39,057 bases of DNA from a bacterium (GTDB lineage: Bacteria; Patescibacteriota; Patescibacteriia; JAHIZJ01). Position 1 is the stretch's first letter. Each line of letters starts with the position of its first letter. A program made the position numbers and the translations under genes. Shown one piece after another: positions 22,109-29,847 of this stretch. The stretch spans positions 1 to 39,057 of the forward strand of contig JAUYLJ010000013.1 in NCBI GenBank assembly GCA_030699685.1, in the 5' to 3' direction. The notes under the pieces were generated by a model. That model was given only the letters and a program-made list of their open reading frames with translations, searched no databases and had not been told where the DNA came from.

Positions 22109-23418
22109 TCGCTCTCCAATAAGGTCCGGGTAATCTGCTTGTACTCCTCAACATTAGGCTGATCAAAAGCGTTGACGTTCATCAACTTAGCCAACAGCAT
22201 CGTCTCGATCATTTTCCACTGCATCAGCTCGCCCATAACGAACTCCGACAGCTGGCCAAGCCGGACAGTCATAAACGGCAGCGCTCTTTTAGCGTACGCT
22301 TCGATCGTACCGTCAAGAATAGCCTCAAGCGGATCTTTGATCGGCCGATCGGCCAGCCCGGCAACCAGCTGATTGACTAAATTGGCGGGCAGAGTAAGCG
22401 TCATTCCGGGATCCGCGTACACAAATGTCGTGACTTTATCCCTGGGGCCTCCCAGATAGAGCTGGCCGACCGAGTGGAGATCAGTCGAGCCCACTGAAAC
22501 CGTCGGCGTTATGCCCGTGTGCGCGCTCCGGCCGTCCAGATCAAACTCTTTCCCAACGCTTTCTCCCGTCAGCTGTCTCAGCCATTTTCCATATGATTCG
22601 AGTTGAGGTCTGAAGACAAAGAGGTCGTGGATGTTCCGGCCTTTTAGCCGCTGCTCATTGAGTACCGTAGCCGACTGCAGAGCGGGGCTGACTTCCGGAT
22701 CCAGACAAGGTTCGCGCATAGACTTGGCTCCATCGTGTAATTGTTCGATATCAAATCCGGCCAAGGCTAAGGGAACAAGTCCAACCGCGCTGAGGACGGA
22801 ATAGCGACCGCCAACAGTCTTTGGGATGGAAATTCGGCCCCAGTCTTCTTTTTCAGCTAGATCCCAGAGCTTGGAGCCTTCGTCCGTAATCGCGATAATG
22901 TGACTTTCTTTTTGCGGCCAGCGTGAGTGAAGCGCGTCCACGATGACGGAAGCGTTAGCCGCTGTTTCCGTTGTCCCGCCGGATTTACTGATGATGCAGA
23001 CCGCGATTTCGTCGGGCTGATTCAGTTTCTCGGTTACCAATCTTTTGAAGCTCTCCATCATTACCGGTTCCACGGTGTCGGCAAATAATACCTCGGGAGA
23101 CGACGCGTTGTTCCAGCGTGAAAGGCCGCGAAGCGCTTCCGTTATGGCCATGGCACCGAGATTAGAGCCGCCTATACCGATTACCAGAATGTATTTCAAC
23201 GCTTCAGTGCGATGTATCTCCACTAGTTCAAGCACGTTCCGGCGCAACTCAGCGTCAGCCGGGAGGCAAATAGAAGACTCAGAAGCTTCATAACCACCCT
23301 CTGCTGCCAGGTTCCGCAGGTCTTCAATGTATGCTTCGAGGGTTTTTTTCGAAATCGCCAGAGCCTTGGCATCTACTTGCGAGTGGGTGGAATCAAAGTG
23401 AAATGTCGTTTCTGCCAT
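22105..23418 (-). CDS. pgi: Glucose-6-phosphate isomerase
   Basis: 437 residues, the short bacterial/archaeal-type length. Sugar-phosphate isomerase motifs: GIGGSNLGAMAITEAL, ISKSGGTTETAANASV, and the signature GGRYSVLSAVGLVPLALAG, with ESYGKWLRQLTGESVGKE following. Interconverts glucose-6-P and fructose-6-P, linking the ROK kinase to transaldolase and transketolase. The ATG is seven bases after the transaldolase stop, and the 3' end overlaps the kinase by four bases. Confidence 0.95.
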   Translation of the reverse strand: MAETTFHFDSTHSQVDAKALAISKKTLEAYIEDLRNLAAEGGYEASESSICLPADAELRRNVLELVEIHRTEALKYILVIGIGGSNLGAMAITEALRGLSRWNNASSPEVLFADTVEPVMMESFKRLVTEKLNQPDEIAVCIISKSGGTTETAANASVIVDALHSRWPQKESHIIAITDEGSKLWDLAEKEDWGRISIPKTVGGRYSVLSAVGLVPLALAGFDIEQLHDGAKSMREPCLDPEVSPALQSATVLNEQRLKGRNIHDLFVFRPQLESYGKWLRQLTGESVGKEFDLDGRSAHTGITPTVSVGSTDLHSVGQLYLGGPRDKVTTFVYADPGMTLTLPANLVNQLVAGLADRPIKDPLEAILDGTIEAYAKRALPFMTVRLGQLSEFVMGELMQWKMIETMLLAKLMNVNAFDQPNVEEYKQITRTLLESE

Positions 23419-23425
23419 GTCTAAT

Positions 23426-24262
23426 TCATATACGTATTAAATTTTTCCAATCCTTGGCGAATTTTGCCAAGCCCTGTTCAGTCAACGGATGCAGGAGGTC
23501 GAAGCTTGTCATAGGCTGGTTCAGATCAAGCTCGGCGAATTCTATTTTCTTTAAACTGCCCACGTCGTGCGCATCATCATCTCTTGACGCCCAACGCTCC
23601 AGATCCTCCGCCGGCACCGTCATGATGTCCACACCCATTTCCGCCAGTTGCCTCATCACGTCCGTCGAGTGAATGCTGGCGGCCAGGACTTCCACGTGTC
23701 CATCACCCTGGGAGTATGTTTTCATAATGTTTCGTATCAGATCAAGTCCGTTCTCCCCAATGGTATCCAAGCGGCTGATAAAGGGTGAGAGAAACACCTG
23801 TCCTTTCTTGGCTCCCCTAGTGGCTGAGTAAACGGCTGCCGCCTGGGCTTGAGAAAAGACTAAGGTCATATTGACCCTGATGTCTTCATCGATCGCCAGG
23901 CGCGCGGCTTTCAGTCCCTCGAGAATCGTCGGCAGTTTGATGTGGGCGTTGGGTACCCAGGAATTCATTTCTCTGGCCTGCTTGAGCATATCGTCAGCGG
24001 ATGTTCCCGCGTCGGCATATACTTCGATGGAAACCGAACCTGCAGGCAGAAGATTGGCAATCTTTTGAATAATCCCTTTATAGTATTCAAGCAGCTCAGC
24101 GGCGCTAAATTTCCCTTTTTCTCTGAGCAAAGTCTGAACTTCCGGCGACTTGGCTACGTAGCTGGGATTGGTGGTTTGGCCGTCCAAAGACATCAACTGA
24201 AGAATCTTTTCCGTATCGGTCGGACTGCCGCTGTCCAAAAATACTTTAGTGCCCTGGATCAT
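23426..24262 (-). CDS. tal: Transaldolase
   Basis: 278 residues, TIM barrel. Near the N-terminus LFDSG-like FLDSGSPTDTEKIL and SLDGQTTNPSYVAKS give the transaldolase start, and NAHIKLPT carries the Schiff-base Lys. Later QAQAAAVYSATRGAKKGQVFLSPFISRLD is split here only for length but matches the barrel end. It moves a dihydroxyacetone unit between sugar phosphates. The ATG overlaps the transketolase stop by four bases (ATGA), so the two pentose-phosphate enzymes are coupled. Confidence 0.93.
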   Translation of the reverse strand: MIQGTKVFLDSGSPTDTEKILQLMSLDGQTTNPSYVAKSPEVQTLLREKGKFSAAELLEYYKGIIQKIANLLPAGSVSIEVYADAGTSADDMLKQAREMNSWVPNAHIKLPTILEGLKAARLAIDEDIRVNMTLVFSQAQAAAVYSATRGAKKGQVFLSPFISRLDTIGENGLDLIRNIMKTYSQGDGHVEVLAASIHSTDVMRQLAEMGVDIMTVPAEDLERWASRDDDAHDVGSLKKIEFAELDLNQPMTSFDLLHPLTEQGLAKFAKDWKNLIRI

Positions 24263-26124
24263 CGTTTGTTTGTTATTGCCGAAATAATTGATGCGGCGTC
24301 GATACCCTGATGTTTGAGAAGTTGTTCCGGTTTTCCGGACCGCGGCAACTTATTTACGGATAAGGATGTGACCACTCCAGCCTCCCGCCCCAGCGCTGTT
24401 CGAACCGCTTCGGCTATCCCGCCCTCGGGCCGGTGATCCTCCACCACCACGATTCGTCCGGTTTCTTTGGCCGCCTTCCGCAAAGTGACTGAATCAATTG
24501 GCTTGATGGAATACAAATCAATAACACGGATCATCTTTCCACGCTTGGCCAGACCTTCCGCAGCGCGGAGAGCTTCATGCACTGTCACTCCGGCGCCAAC
24601 TATTGTGGCAAAATCATGATCACTGGATCGCAATACATAACTCCCGCCAATACGAAATTCGTCTTTCGGCCCATAGAGTATCGGCGTCTCCCCCCTGGTG
24701 GCGCGCATATACACCAATCCGCGCGACGTCAATGCCAGCTCAAAAAGCTTCTCCATCGACATTGCGTCAGCGGGACACAAGACGGAGCTGTTGTGAAGCG
24801 AGCGGAACATGGCTATATCTTCCAAAGCCATCTGTGAGGCGCCGTCCTCGCCGATGTGAACCCCAGCGTGCGTGCCCACGAAAATCAAATGCGTGTCAGC
24901 GTACTGAGCCATTCTGATTTGATCATGCGCGCGACTGAGAAACGCACCAAAGCTTGCTATCACCGGGATTTTACCGCGCAAGGAAAGGCCGACGCCCAGA
25001 CCAACCATGTTTTGCTCCGCAATATAGGCCTGGATAAAACGTTGCGAGAATACTTCCGCGAATTGGTTGGTATATGTGGAGTTCTGTACCTCAGCGTCCA
25101 GAACGGTCATCCGGGGGTAGGCCGGTCCCAAGCGCGCCAAAGCGTTACCAAAGCCTTTTCTGGTTGCCTGCGGCACGCTTTTTGCGTACTGAGGCGGTTT
25201 TACAACGGCAGACTTTGTTTCCTTGAGCTGTCGGTCGGCCGGTGGCGCTACCGTGCCTCGTAGTCGGCGGTCAACTGGACCAATACTCGCCAGAGCCTCC
25301 CTTGCTTGTTCAGCGGTGAAGGCTTTGCCATGCCAGCCGTTTTTGTTTTCCGAAAATTCGGCGCCTTTGCCCTTGACTGTCTTGGCCACTATCATGGCCG
25401 GCTGACCCTTCGTTTGTCGAGCCGCCTCGTAGGCTTTCAATATTTGTTCGGGTTTATGGCCATCAACCACAAATGTTTTCCAGCCGAAGCTGCGTGCTCG
25501 AGTAGCATACTCTCTCACGTCGTACTCCAGCATCGTCGGATTCGTCTGTCCCAAACGGTTGACGTCAATAATTGCCACCAGGTTGTCGATTTTGTAATAC
25601 GCTGCCAGCTGCATTGCTTCCCAGACCGAGCCTTCTGCCATCTCCGAATCACCAAGCAATACGTAGGTTCGGAAAGTCAAAGCATCCATCTTTGCGCTGA
25701 TTGCTTCGCCCAAGCCAATTGACAGACCCTGCCCCAGAGACCCGGTCGGCGCTTCCGTGTAACGAAACACCGGCATGGGATGCCCTTCGAGGCGGCTGCC
25801 GAATTTGCGCAATGAGTACAGTTCTTTCTCGGATACTTTTCCAGCCACGGCATAGAGCGAGTACAAAAGCGGCGAAGCGTGGCCTTTGGAAAAAATCAGC
25901 CTGTCGTTGTTGTGATAGTCCGGTTTTGCCAGATCGGCCCGGAACATCCCGCTGAACATTAACGCCACCATGAGCTCCACTGCCGAAAGCGATGACGTGG
26001 GATGGCCGGAACCGGCTTTGGTAGTCGACTGGATAATATAATAGCGTACCAGCTTGGCTAGTTCGGATAATACCTCGGTTTTCTTAGTCTTTTTGGTTTT
26101 GTACCGTGTTGTTTCCCTGGGCAT
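24259..26124 (-). CDS. tkt: Transketolase
   Basis: 621 residues, complete. Thiamine diphosphate domain: GSGHPTSSLSAVELMVAL at about 38, LGQGLSIGLGEAISAK, and GDSEMAEGSVWEAM, the ThDP-binding G-D-(x)-E motif with Ser in place of the common Gly. The pyrimidine-binding half starts near 320 with AEQNMVGLGVGLSLRG (catalytic Glu), followed by THAGVHIGEDGASQM and a C-terminal domain. Transfers two-carbon units in the non-oxidative pentose-phosphate pathway. It heads the seven-gene cluster. Confidence 0.96.
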   Translation of the reverse strand: MPRETTRYKTKKTKKTEVLSELAKLVRYYIIQSTTKAGSGHPTSSLSAVELMVALMFSGMFRADLAKPDYHNNDRLIFSKGHASPLLYSLYAVAGKVSEKELYSLRKFGSRLEGHPMPVFRYTEAPTGSLGQGLSIGLGEAISAKMDALTFRTYVLLGDSEMAEGSVWEAMQLAAYYKIDNLVAIIDVNRLGQTNPTMLEYDVREYATRARSFGWKTFVVDGHKPEQILKAYEAARQTKGQPAMIVAKTVKGKGAEFSENKNGWHGKAFTAEQAREALASIGPVDRRLRGTVAPPADRQLKETKSAVVKPPQYAKSVPQATRKGFGNALARLGPAYPRMTVLDAEVQNSTYTNQFAEVFSQRFIQAYIAEQNMVGLGVGLSLRGKIPVIASFGAFLSRAHDQIRMAQYADTHLIFVGTHAGVHIGEDGASQMALEDIAMFRSLHNSSVLCPADAMSMEKLFELALTSRGLVYMRATRGETPILYGPKDEFRIGGSYVLRSSDHDFATIVGAGVTVHEALRAAEGLAKRGKMIRVIDLYSIKPIDSVTLRKAAKETGRIVVVEDHRPEGGIAEAVRTALGREAGVVTSLSVNKLPRSGKPEQLLKHQGIDAASIISAITNKR

Positions 26125-26145
26125 GCGATAGTATTACTCTATCAC

Positions 26146-26154
26146 ACTATACCA
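26146..26154 (-). promoter_or_regulatory. Probable promoter of the tkt cluster (extended -10)
   Basis: TGGTATAGT on the minus strand, 21 bases before the ATG. No clear -35 and no SD. A second -10-like TAATAC is followed by six bases and the ATG, so a leaderless start is also possible. Confidence 0.4.
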
Positions 26155-26189
26155 CGTCTTAGGGTCCGCTGCACGATATACAATACGTT

Positions 26190-26543
26190 TTACTTTCGTT
26201 TTTTGAAGGCCACGCTAAACACAGGCTCGTAAGATTTTTCTTCTTCATCGGTCACTTCTACCGATTGTCCCTTCATCATCTGATTGAGAGACATATCGCA
26301 GAGTAATTCCTTATCAGATTTGATATCAAACTGCAGATCTTCAATGCGTTGATAATCCTTACCCATTTCTCCTTTCACGGAATCCTCGATGCGTTGTTTA
26401 TTCATCTTATAGGCTCTCAATTGTTCCATGATCTTTTGATAGCTGCCGTGGTTGGCCAGAGAGTCATGGTAAGCCGCTTTAAGCTCTTTAAGCTCTTTTT
26501 TCGATTTTTGAATTCTGTTGAACACGTCCTGTACGCTGGTCAT
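26190..26543 (-). CDS. Coiled-coil hypothetical protein (117 aa)
   Basis: Highly charged and helical over residues 3-75 with heptad-like Leu/Ile spacing (FNRIQKSKKELKELKAAYH), then a short acidic segment (VTDEEEKSYE) and a basic C-terminus (FKKRK). No family recognised, no signal peptide. It is on the same strand as tkt, 65 bases upstream, and may be a separate gene because a promoter precedes tkt. No SD precedes its ATG. Confidence 0.65.
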   Translation of the reverse strand: MTSVQDVFNRIQKSKKELKELKAAYHDSLANHGSYQKIMEQLRAYKMNKQRIEDSVKGEMGKDYQRIEDLQFDIKSDKELLCDMSLNQMMKGQSVEVTDEEEKSYEPVFSVAFKKRK

Positions 26544-26609
26544 ATGAACTACATTGAGTTAATTACAAATACAAAAGCCATTACAACTATCCGAACCGTT
26601 ATTTTACTT

Positions 26610-26864
26610 TTACGCTGCTTTTTCCTGACGAAAATCCTTCAGCCGATCCAAAAACATTTCTCGCTCCCGGGACCTTTGATCTTCATCAGCCGACTTCTCT
26701 AAACTGGCGTTGAATTCATCAACCATAGTCTGAAGCTCTTCACGTTCACCTTCGCTCAAACCGCTGCTGATTGCCGCGATCGCGCCGTCAATTTCATCCT
26801 GCAAAAACTTCTCGGAGTCACCCTGGACTTCTCTCGGCGCTCCACCTGTTTCTCTTGAACTCAT
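26610..26864 (-). CDS. Small acidic helical protein (84 aa)
   Basis: Starts with a Gly/Ser-rich arm, then helices rich in Glu, Asp, Gln and Arg (EGEREELQTMVDEFNASLEK; RSREREMFLDRLKDFRQEK). Predicted soluble coiled coil; no family recognised. It has a good promoter at 26892-26920 that overlaps the end of the heliorhodopsin gene, so it is expressed independently of it. No SD is seen. Confidence 0.65.
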   Translation of the reverse strand: MSSRETGGAPREVQGDSEKFLQDEIDGAIAAISSGLSEGEREELQTMVDEFNASLEKSADEDQRSREREMFLDRLKDFRQEKAA

Positions 26865-26891
26865 TTCAGATTCGTTAATGCTTACGTACGC

Positions 26892-26920
26892 AGTGTACTG
26901 TACGCTACTAACATCGTCAA
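26892..26920 (-). promoter_or_regulatory. Promoter of the 26610 gene
   Basis: TTGACG (26915-26920), 17-base spacer, TACACT (26892-26897) on the minus strand. The -35 overlaps the last codons of the heliorhodopsin. Confidence 0.6.
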
Positions 26921-27711
26921 ACTGGACGCAAGGTTCCGGCCCAGACTTGCCAGGCGAGAAGAGACTTGGCCACTAAACTCAGGACGATGTAGGCTTTTTC
27001 ACCATAGAGATAATCGCGCCACTTCCCAATCTTCTTATACTGCAGCACCATATTGACGGCGAAGATATTGAAAAATACGAAGATGGAGAAGAAAATCCAG
27101 TAGACGAAGCTTGGCGCCTTTGCTTCACCGCTACCGGCGTTCAATAGATAGAGCGCGATCGCCACCCATGGCACAGCCCCGGCAATTATGCCAAACCAAT
27201 AGGCGGTCCAATTCGTCTGCTTGGTAGACTGGTTGTGCAACTCCATCATCCAGCCGAAAAGGATCATCATCGCGTTCAAGAAAAACATCAGCATTAAACT
27301 AATCCCGTCGTACATACCCGTCAGCATGGCCACGACTACAATCATCACTGAAGAGCTGAAGCTGTATTCAATCCATCGCGCGTAGTTGGCTCCTCGTCCC
27401 AGGTTCCGCAAATACCACTGATAGACTCCAGGCAAAGAGATCGTCCAGTGAGCGATAGCGGACAGTAATAAAAACAACGCCACGATCGGTCCCAGGCGAA
27501 ATTCAAACACACTCTCCACCATAGGAACGAGTGTTTGCGATGTTCGATCAAACTCCACAAAAGCGCTGGTCACGGGCAGCGTAAAATCGTTGCTTAAAAA
27601 ATACATCGCGGTCGCCTGAGCGAAATGGAGAACTCCCATACATATATTAAAACCTCTCAGCTTCGGGTGTTGTCCGTCCGGTAGCTGAGCATTGTTCTTT
27701 GGTTTGGGCAT
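26917..27711 (-). CDS. Heliorhodopsin
   Basis: 264 residues from the ATG at 27711 (a GTG six codons upstream is also open). Seven TM helices. Retinal-binding Lys249 lies in the TM7 segment SLVAKSLLAWQVWAGTLRP; the counterion Glu115 lies in TM3 (ARWIEYSFSSSVMIV); His29 (TM1), His88 (TM2) and Ser245 match the other hallmark sites. Distances His88-Glu115 (27), Glu115-Lys249 (134) and Ser245-Lys249 (4) equal those known for heliorhodopsin 48C12. The family is inverted in the membrane compared with type-1 rhodopsins, does not pump ions well and is thought to sense light or assist enzymes. No retinal or carotenoid gene is in the window. Its promoter is strong; no SD precedes the ATG. Confidence 0.95.
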   Translation of the reverse strand: MPKPKNNAQLPDGQHPKLRGFNICMGVLHFAQATAMYFLSNDFTLPVTSAFVEFDRTSQTLVPMVESVFEFRLGPIVALFLLLSAIAHWTISLPGVYQWYLRNLGRGANYARWIEYSFSSSVMIVVVAMLTGMYDGISLMLMFFLNAMMILFGWMMELHNQSTKQTNWTAYWFGIIAGAVPWVAIALYLLNAGSGEAKAPSFVYWIFFSIFVFFNIFAVNMVLQYKKIGKWRDYLYGEKAYIVLSLVAKSLLAWQVWAGTLRPV

Positions 27712-27742
27712 GTGTTTTATGTTACGCACTTTTTATATTTAG

Positions 27743-27771
27743 AGTATAAACCGTATTGATTATCATGACAA
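27743..27771 (-). promoter_or_regulatory. Promoter of the heliorhodopsin gene
   Basis: TTGTCA (27766-27771), 17-base spacer, TATACT (27743-27748) on the minus strand. The -35 begins immediately after the T run of the upstream gene's terminator. Leader about 27 nt to the ATG, or about 9 nt to the alternative GTG. Confidence 0.7.
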
Positions 27772-27799
27772 GAAAAAACCGATGTGGGTTATGCATCGG
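27772..27799 (-). terminator. Intrinsic terminator of the Cys-rich treble-clef gene
   Basis: Perfect stem CCGATG (27779-27784) / CATCGG (27794-27799) with a nine-base loop, followed on the minus strand by TTTTTTCTTG. Confidence 0.85.
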
Positions 27800-27811
27800 T
27801 TACTCAGACTC

Positions 27812-28009
27812 TCACCTGCTACTAGGGAGGTTGCTCCGAACGCGGGTTCGCCGCCTGGCGGATGGGCTATACTTTGTGCGTTCGACGTCCCAGGATCGGA
27901 AAAATCCCCTATCGTCGCCATCACGACATTCAGTATTGCAATAGTCACGAAAGCCGCATGGTTCCCCGCAGGTAAAGCAACGGCGCGACAAGGTGCGTGG
28001 TTTCTTCAT
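27812..28009 (-). CDS. Cys-rich treble-clef-like microprotein (65 aa)
   Basis: The frame is open to 28042, but the ATG at 28009 has a strong SD (AAAGAGGAG, four bases from the ATG), so the protein is 65 residues. It has Cys11-x2-Cys14, Cys18, Cys24-x3-Cys28 (CFTCGEPCGFRDYCNTEC), the layout of a short treble-clef zinc finger of the YCxxxC type, followed by an Arg/Ser-rich basic tail, suggesting nucleic-acid binding. Its own terminator follows the stop. It lies directly before the heliorhodopsin promoter. No family can be named. Confidence 0.7.
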   Translation of the reverse strand: MKKPRTLSRRCFTCGEPCGFRDYCNTECRDGDDRGFFRSWDVERTKYSPSARRRTRVRSNLPSSR

Positions 28010-28065
28010 TGCTCCTCTTTGTGCCAATAGTCGCCCTGGCAACTCACAATTACTATATCAAAGAT

Positions 28066-28103
28066 AGTTAAAAAATAAAACCGGCGAGATGAATCTCACC
28101 GGC
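28066..28103 (-). terminator. Intrinsic terminator of the methyltransferase gene
   Basis: On the minus strand stem GCCGGTGAGAT/ATCTCGCCGG with a small loop is followed by TTTTATTTTTT. Confidence 0.9.
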
Positions 28104-28114
28104 GCTGTTGTACT

Positions 28115-28834
28115 TCAGGGGCGGAGTACCCAGACAAACTCACCCACACCGTCTTTGTCTGGCACCTGCTGCGGCTCCCATGTCTTCTCCGTGGTGAACG
28201 ACCTGAAATTCCAGAGAAACCACTCTTCGTGCTGGCGGGCAGAACTTTTCCATTCCGTGGAGGCTAGATCGCTCGCCAAGATGTTACAGCCGACCTGGAG
28301 CATCAGTGCCGGGACGTACTGGTTAGCCGAAATCATTTCCCTCAAATAGGCGGCTCCCAACTCCAGCACTGCCAAGCGTCTGTCTTGCTCACCGTCATAC
28401 TCGCGAACGCATGCGTCTGCCACGATCACGAGGCCGTCTTCCTTCACCAGCGCACGCATCGTTTTGACGAGATTTGGCTGATCCGCCAAGGGAAGATGGT
28501 GCAAGGAACCGTGACAAACGACGATATCAAATGGTTCAGCGTGGAACCACCGACGGACGTCCGATTCAACCCAGGCGATGTCCGAACAGCCGGAGCGTGC
28601 ATACTGAAGATAGGCGGCGCTGTTGTCCACACCCATCAATTGAAGGTCAGGACGTTTCGCATGAATATCACGCAGCAACTTCCCGGTACCGCACATCAGG
28701 TCAAGCACGCGGCCGTTTCGCGGCGCATTGGCGCTCACGAAACCGACAGTCTTGGCGTGCATTTCCTTCCACGGCATCCAAAGCATAGAGTCTTCGTAGA
28801 CTTGCGGTGAAGCGATCGACTCGTGCATTTCCAT
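28115..28834 (-). CDS. Class I SAM-dependent methyltransferase
   Basis: 239 residues from the ATG at 28834. The frame is open to 29041, but GGAGGTGG lies just before 28837/28834 and a promoter with the consensus TTGACA sits at 28892-28920, so the upstream part is not coding. SAM motifs: VLDLMCGTGKLL (motif I), GVDNSAAYL (motif II Asp), DIVVCHGSLHHLPL (motif IV region) and GLVIVADACV. Substrate unknown; the C-terminal 100 residues are helical and family-specific. Single gene with its own terminator. Confidence 0.88.
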   Translation of the reverse strand: MEMHESIASPQVYEDSMLWMPWKEMHAKTVGFVSANAPRNGRVLDLMCGTGKLLRDIHAKRPDLQLMGVDNSAAYLQYARSGCSDIAWVESDVRRWFHAEPFDIVVCHGSLHHLPLADQPNLVKTMRALVKEDGLVIVADACVREYDGEQDRRLAVLELGAAYLREMISANQYVPALMLQVGCNILASDLASTEWKSSARQHEEWFLWNFRSFTTEKTWEPQQVPDKDGVGEFVWVLRP

Positions 28835-28891
28835 CATTCCACCTCCAAAGATCGTGCAAATCACCATGAACCATTTCAAAAACAGCCTCTC

Positions 28892-28920
28892 ACAATAGCC
28901 AATCTTCTTTCGCCTGTCAA
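28892..28920 (-). promoter_or_regulatory. Promoter of the methyltransferase gene
   Basis: Consensus TTGACA (28915-28920), 17-base spacer, TATTGT (28892-28897) on the minus strand. It lies downstream of the Memo gene stop at 28965, giving a leader of about 50 nt with an SD. Confidence 0.8.
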
Positions 28921-28964
28921 TACCTGACCAAAATGCATTTTTAGAGTAGGCTCTAGCGACAGCG

Positions 28965-29840
28965 CTATGAGCGAGTAAATATCCAGTTGAAGTATGTCGT
29001 GACGCCGGCCGGTGATGCCCCAAAGTCCGAAGAATCGGCATGATCGATCAGCGATGCCTCTGTTCTGGCATCAAACAGTGAAAGTATGAGTGCGAGTCCG
29101 GGCGCTGAGTCAAAATGCTCGTCGCCCTGTCGCAGGACGGTATCAATGTCGAATTCCCTCACAAACTTTTCCGTCTCCGCGTCATACCTTGCCGCTTGCT
29201 CTCTTGCCTGGTAGTGAGAGAAATCAATCGCGCCGATAATAAGCGTCGTATCGGTACTATTTGACCGTATTAAATCGCGCAAGGCGGCAATGTCTTCCCT
29301 TTCCAGCGAATATAAAAGCAATAACGGAACCACTTTAGCCCGCGGAAATGTCGATTTGAGATATGGCATCATTAGCGCGGCCGCGTGATCCTCCGCTACA
29401 GCCGAATCGTTGATCTCCACCAGATCCGACTGAAACAAGGCATCAACCAACACGGCATCAGTTTCCAGGACGCCGAATGGCGTTTCCCAGTTTTGACGCG
29501 CTGTCAGCACCGCCCTATTCCCAGCGTGAAAATGGTTCGGCCCAATCAGAATGATAGTGCTCGGCTGATTCGCGTGACTGACACAATCAAAAAATTGGCG
29601 TATAAGTGGGGAAGCAAGATCGTGATGGGAGGTGATACCGGCTCGAATTGTTTCGTCGCACGGTATTGCCGAGTCAATTGTTTTCGCGGCAGCAAAAAAT
29701 TTTTCTGGAATAAATAGACTGGGATTTATCCGCTGAGAACCCAGGCCAGGCAAATCACCCGTGCTGGAAAAAACCGTCCAGCCCGAGACCGCCAAAGCCA
29801 CTGCGCCGATAAGCATCAAAGCTGGCCGTATCATTCTCAT
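28965..29840 (-). CDS. Memo-family protein (AmmeMemoRadiSam system protein B-like), membrane-anchored
   Basis: 291 residues. N-terminal hydrophobic anchor (about 6-25), then the Memo fold: IILIGPNHFHAG with the metal His, the central AVAEDHAAALMMPYL, and IIGAIDFSHYQAREQA with the third conserved His/Tyr segment. The family is related to non-haem iron dioxygenases. Neither AmmeMemoRadiSam protein A nor a radical-SAM partner is next to it. The ATG is seven bases after the alpha-2-macroglobulin stop, so both are probably one transcript of exported proteins. Confidence 0.85.
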   Translation of the reverse strand: MRMIRPALMLIGAVALAVSGWTVFSSTGDLPGLGSQRINPSLFIPEKFFAAAKTIDSAIPCDETIRAGITSHHDLASPLIRQFFDCVSHANQPSTIILIGPNHFHAGNRAVLTARQNWETPFGVLETDAVLVDALFQSDLVEINDSAVAEDHAAALMMPYLKSTFPRAKVVPLLLLYSLEREDIAALRDLIRSNSTDTTLIIGAIDFSHYQAREQAARYDAETEKFVREFDIDTVLRQGDEHFDSAPGLALILSLFDARTEASLIDHADSSDFGASPAGVTTYFNWIFTRS

Positions 29841-29847
29841 ATTGCGC

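Noticed and set aside
26917-27711. Type-1 microbial rhodopsin ion pump
   Set aside because: Glu counterion in the W-I-E-Y-S context and the S-x3-K TM7 motif are heliorhodopsin features; the DTE/NTQ-like pump motifs are absent.
27782-28030. Plus-strand frame opposite the Cys-rich microprotein
   Set aside because: No SD or promoter; the minus-strand gene has a strong SD, metal-type Cys spacing and its own terminator.
28835-29041. Longer N-terminus for the methyltransferase
   Set aside because: A consensus promoter and a strong SD lie inside it, and the sequence would overlap the Memo gene.
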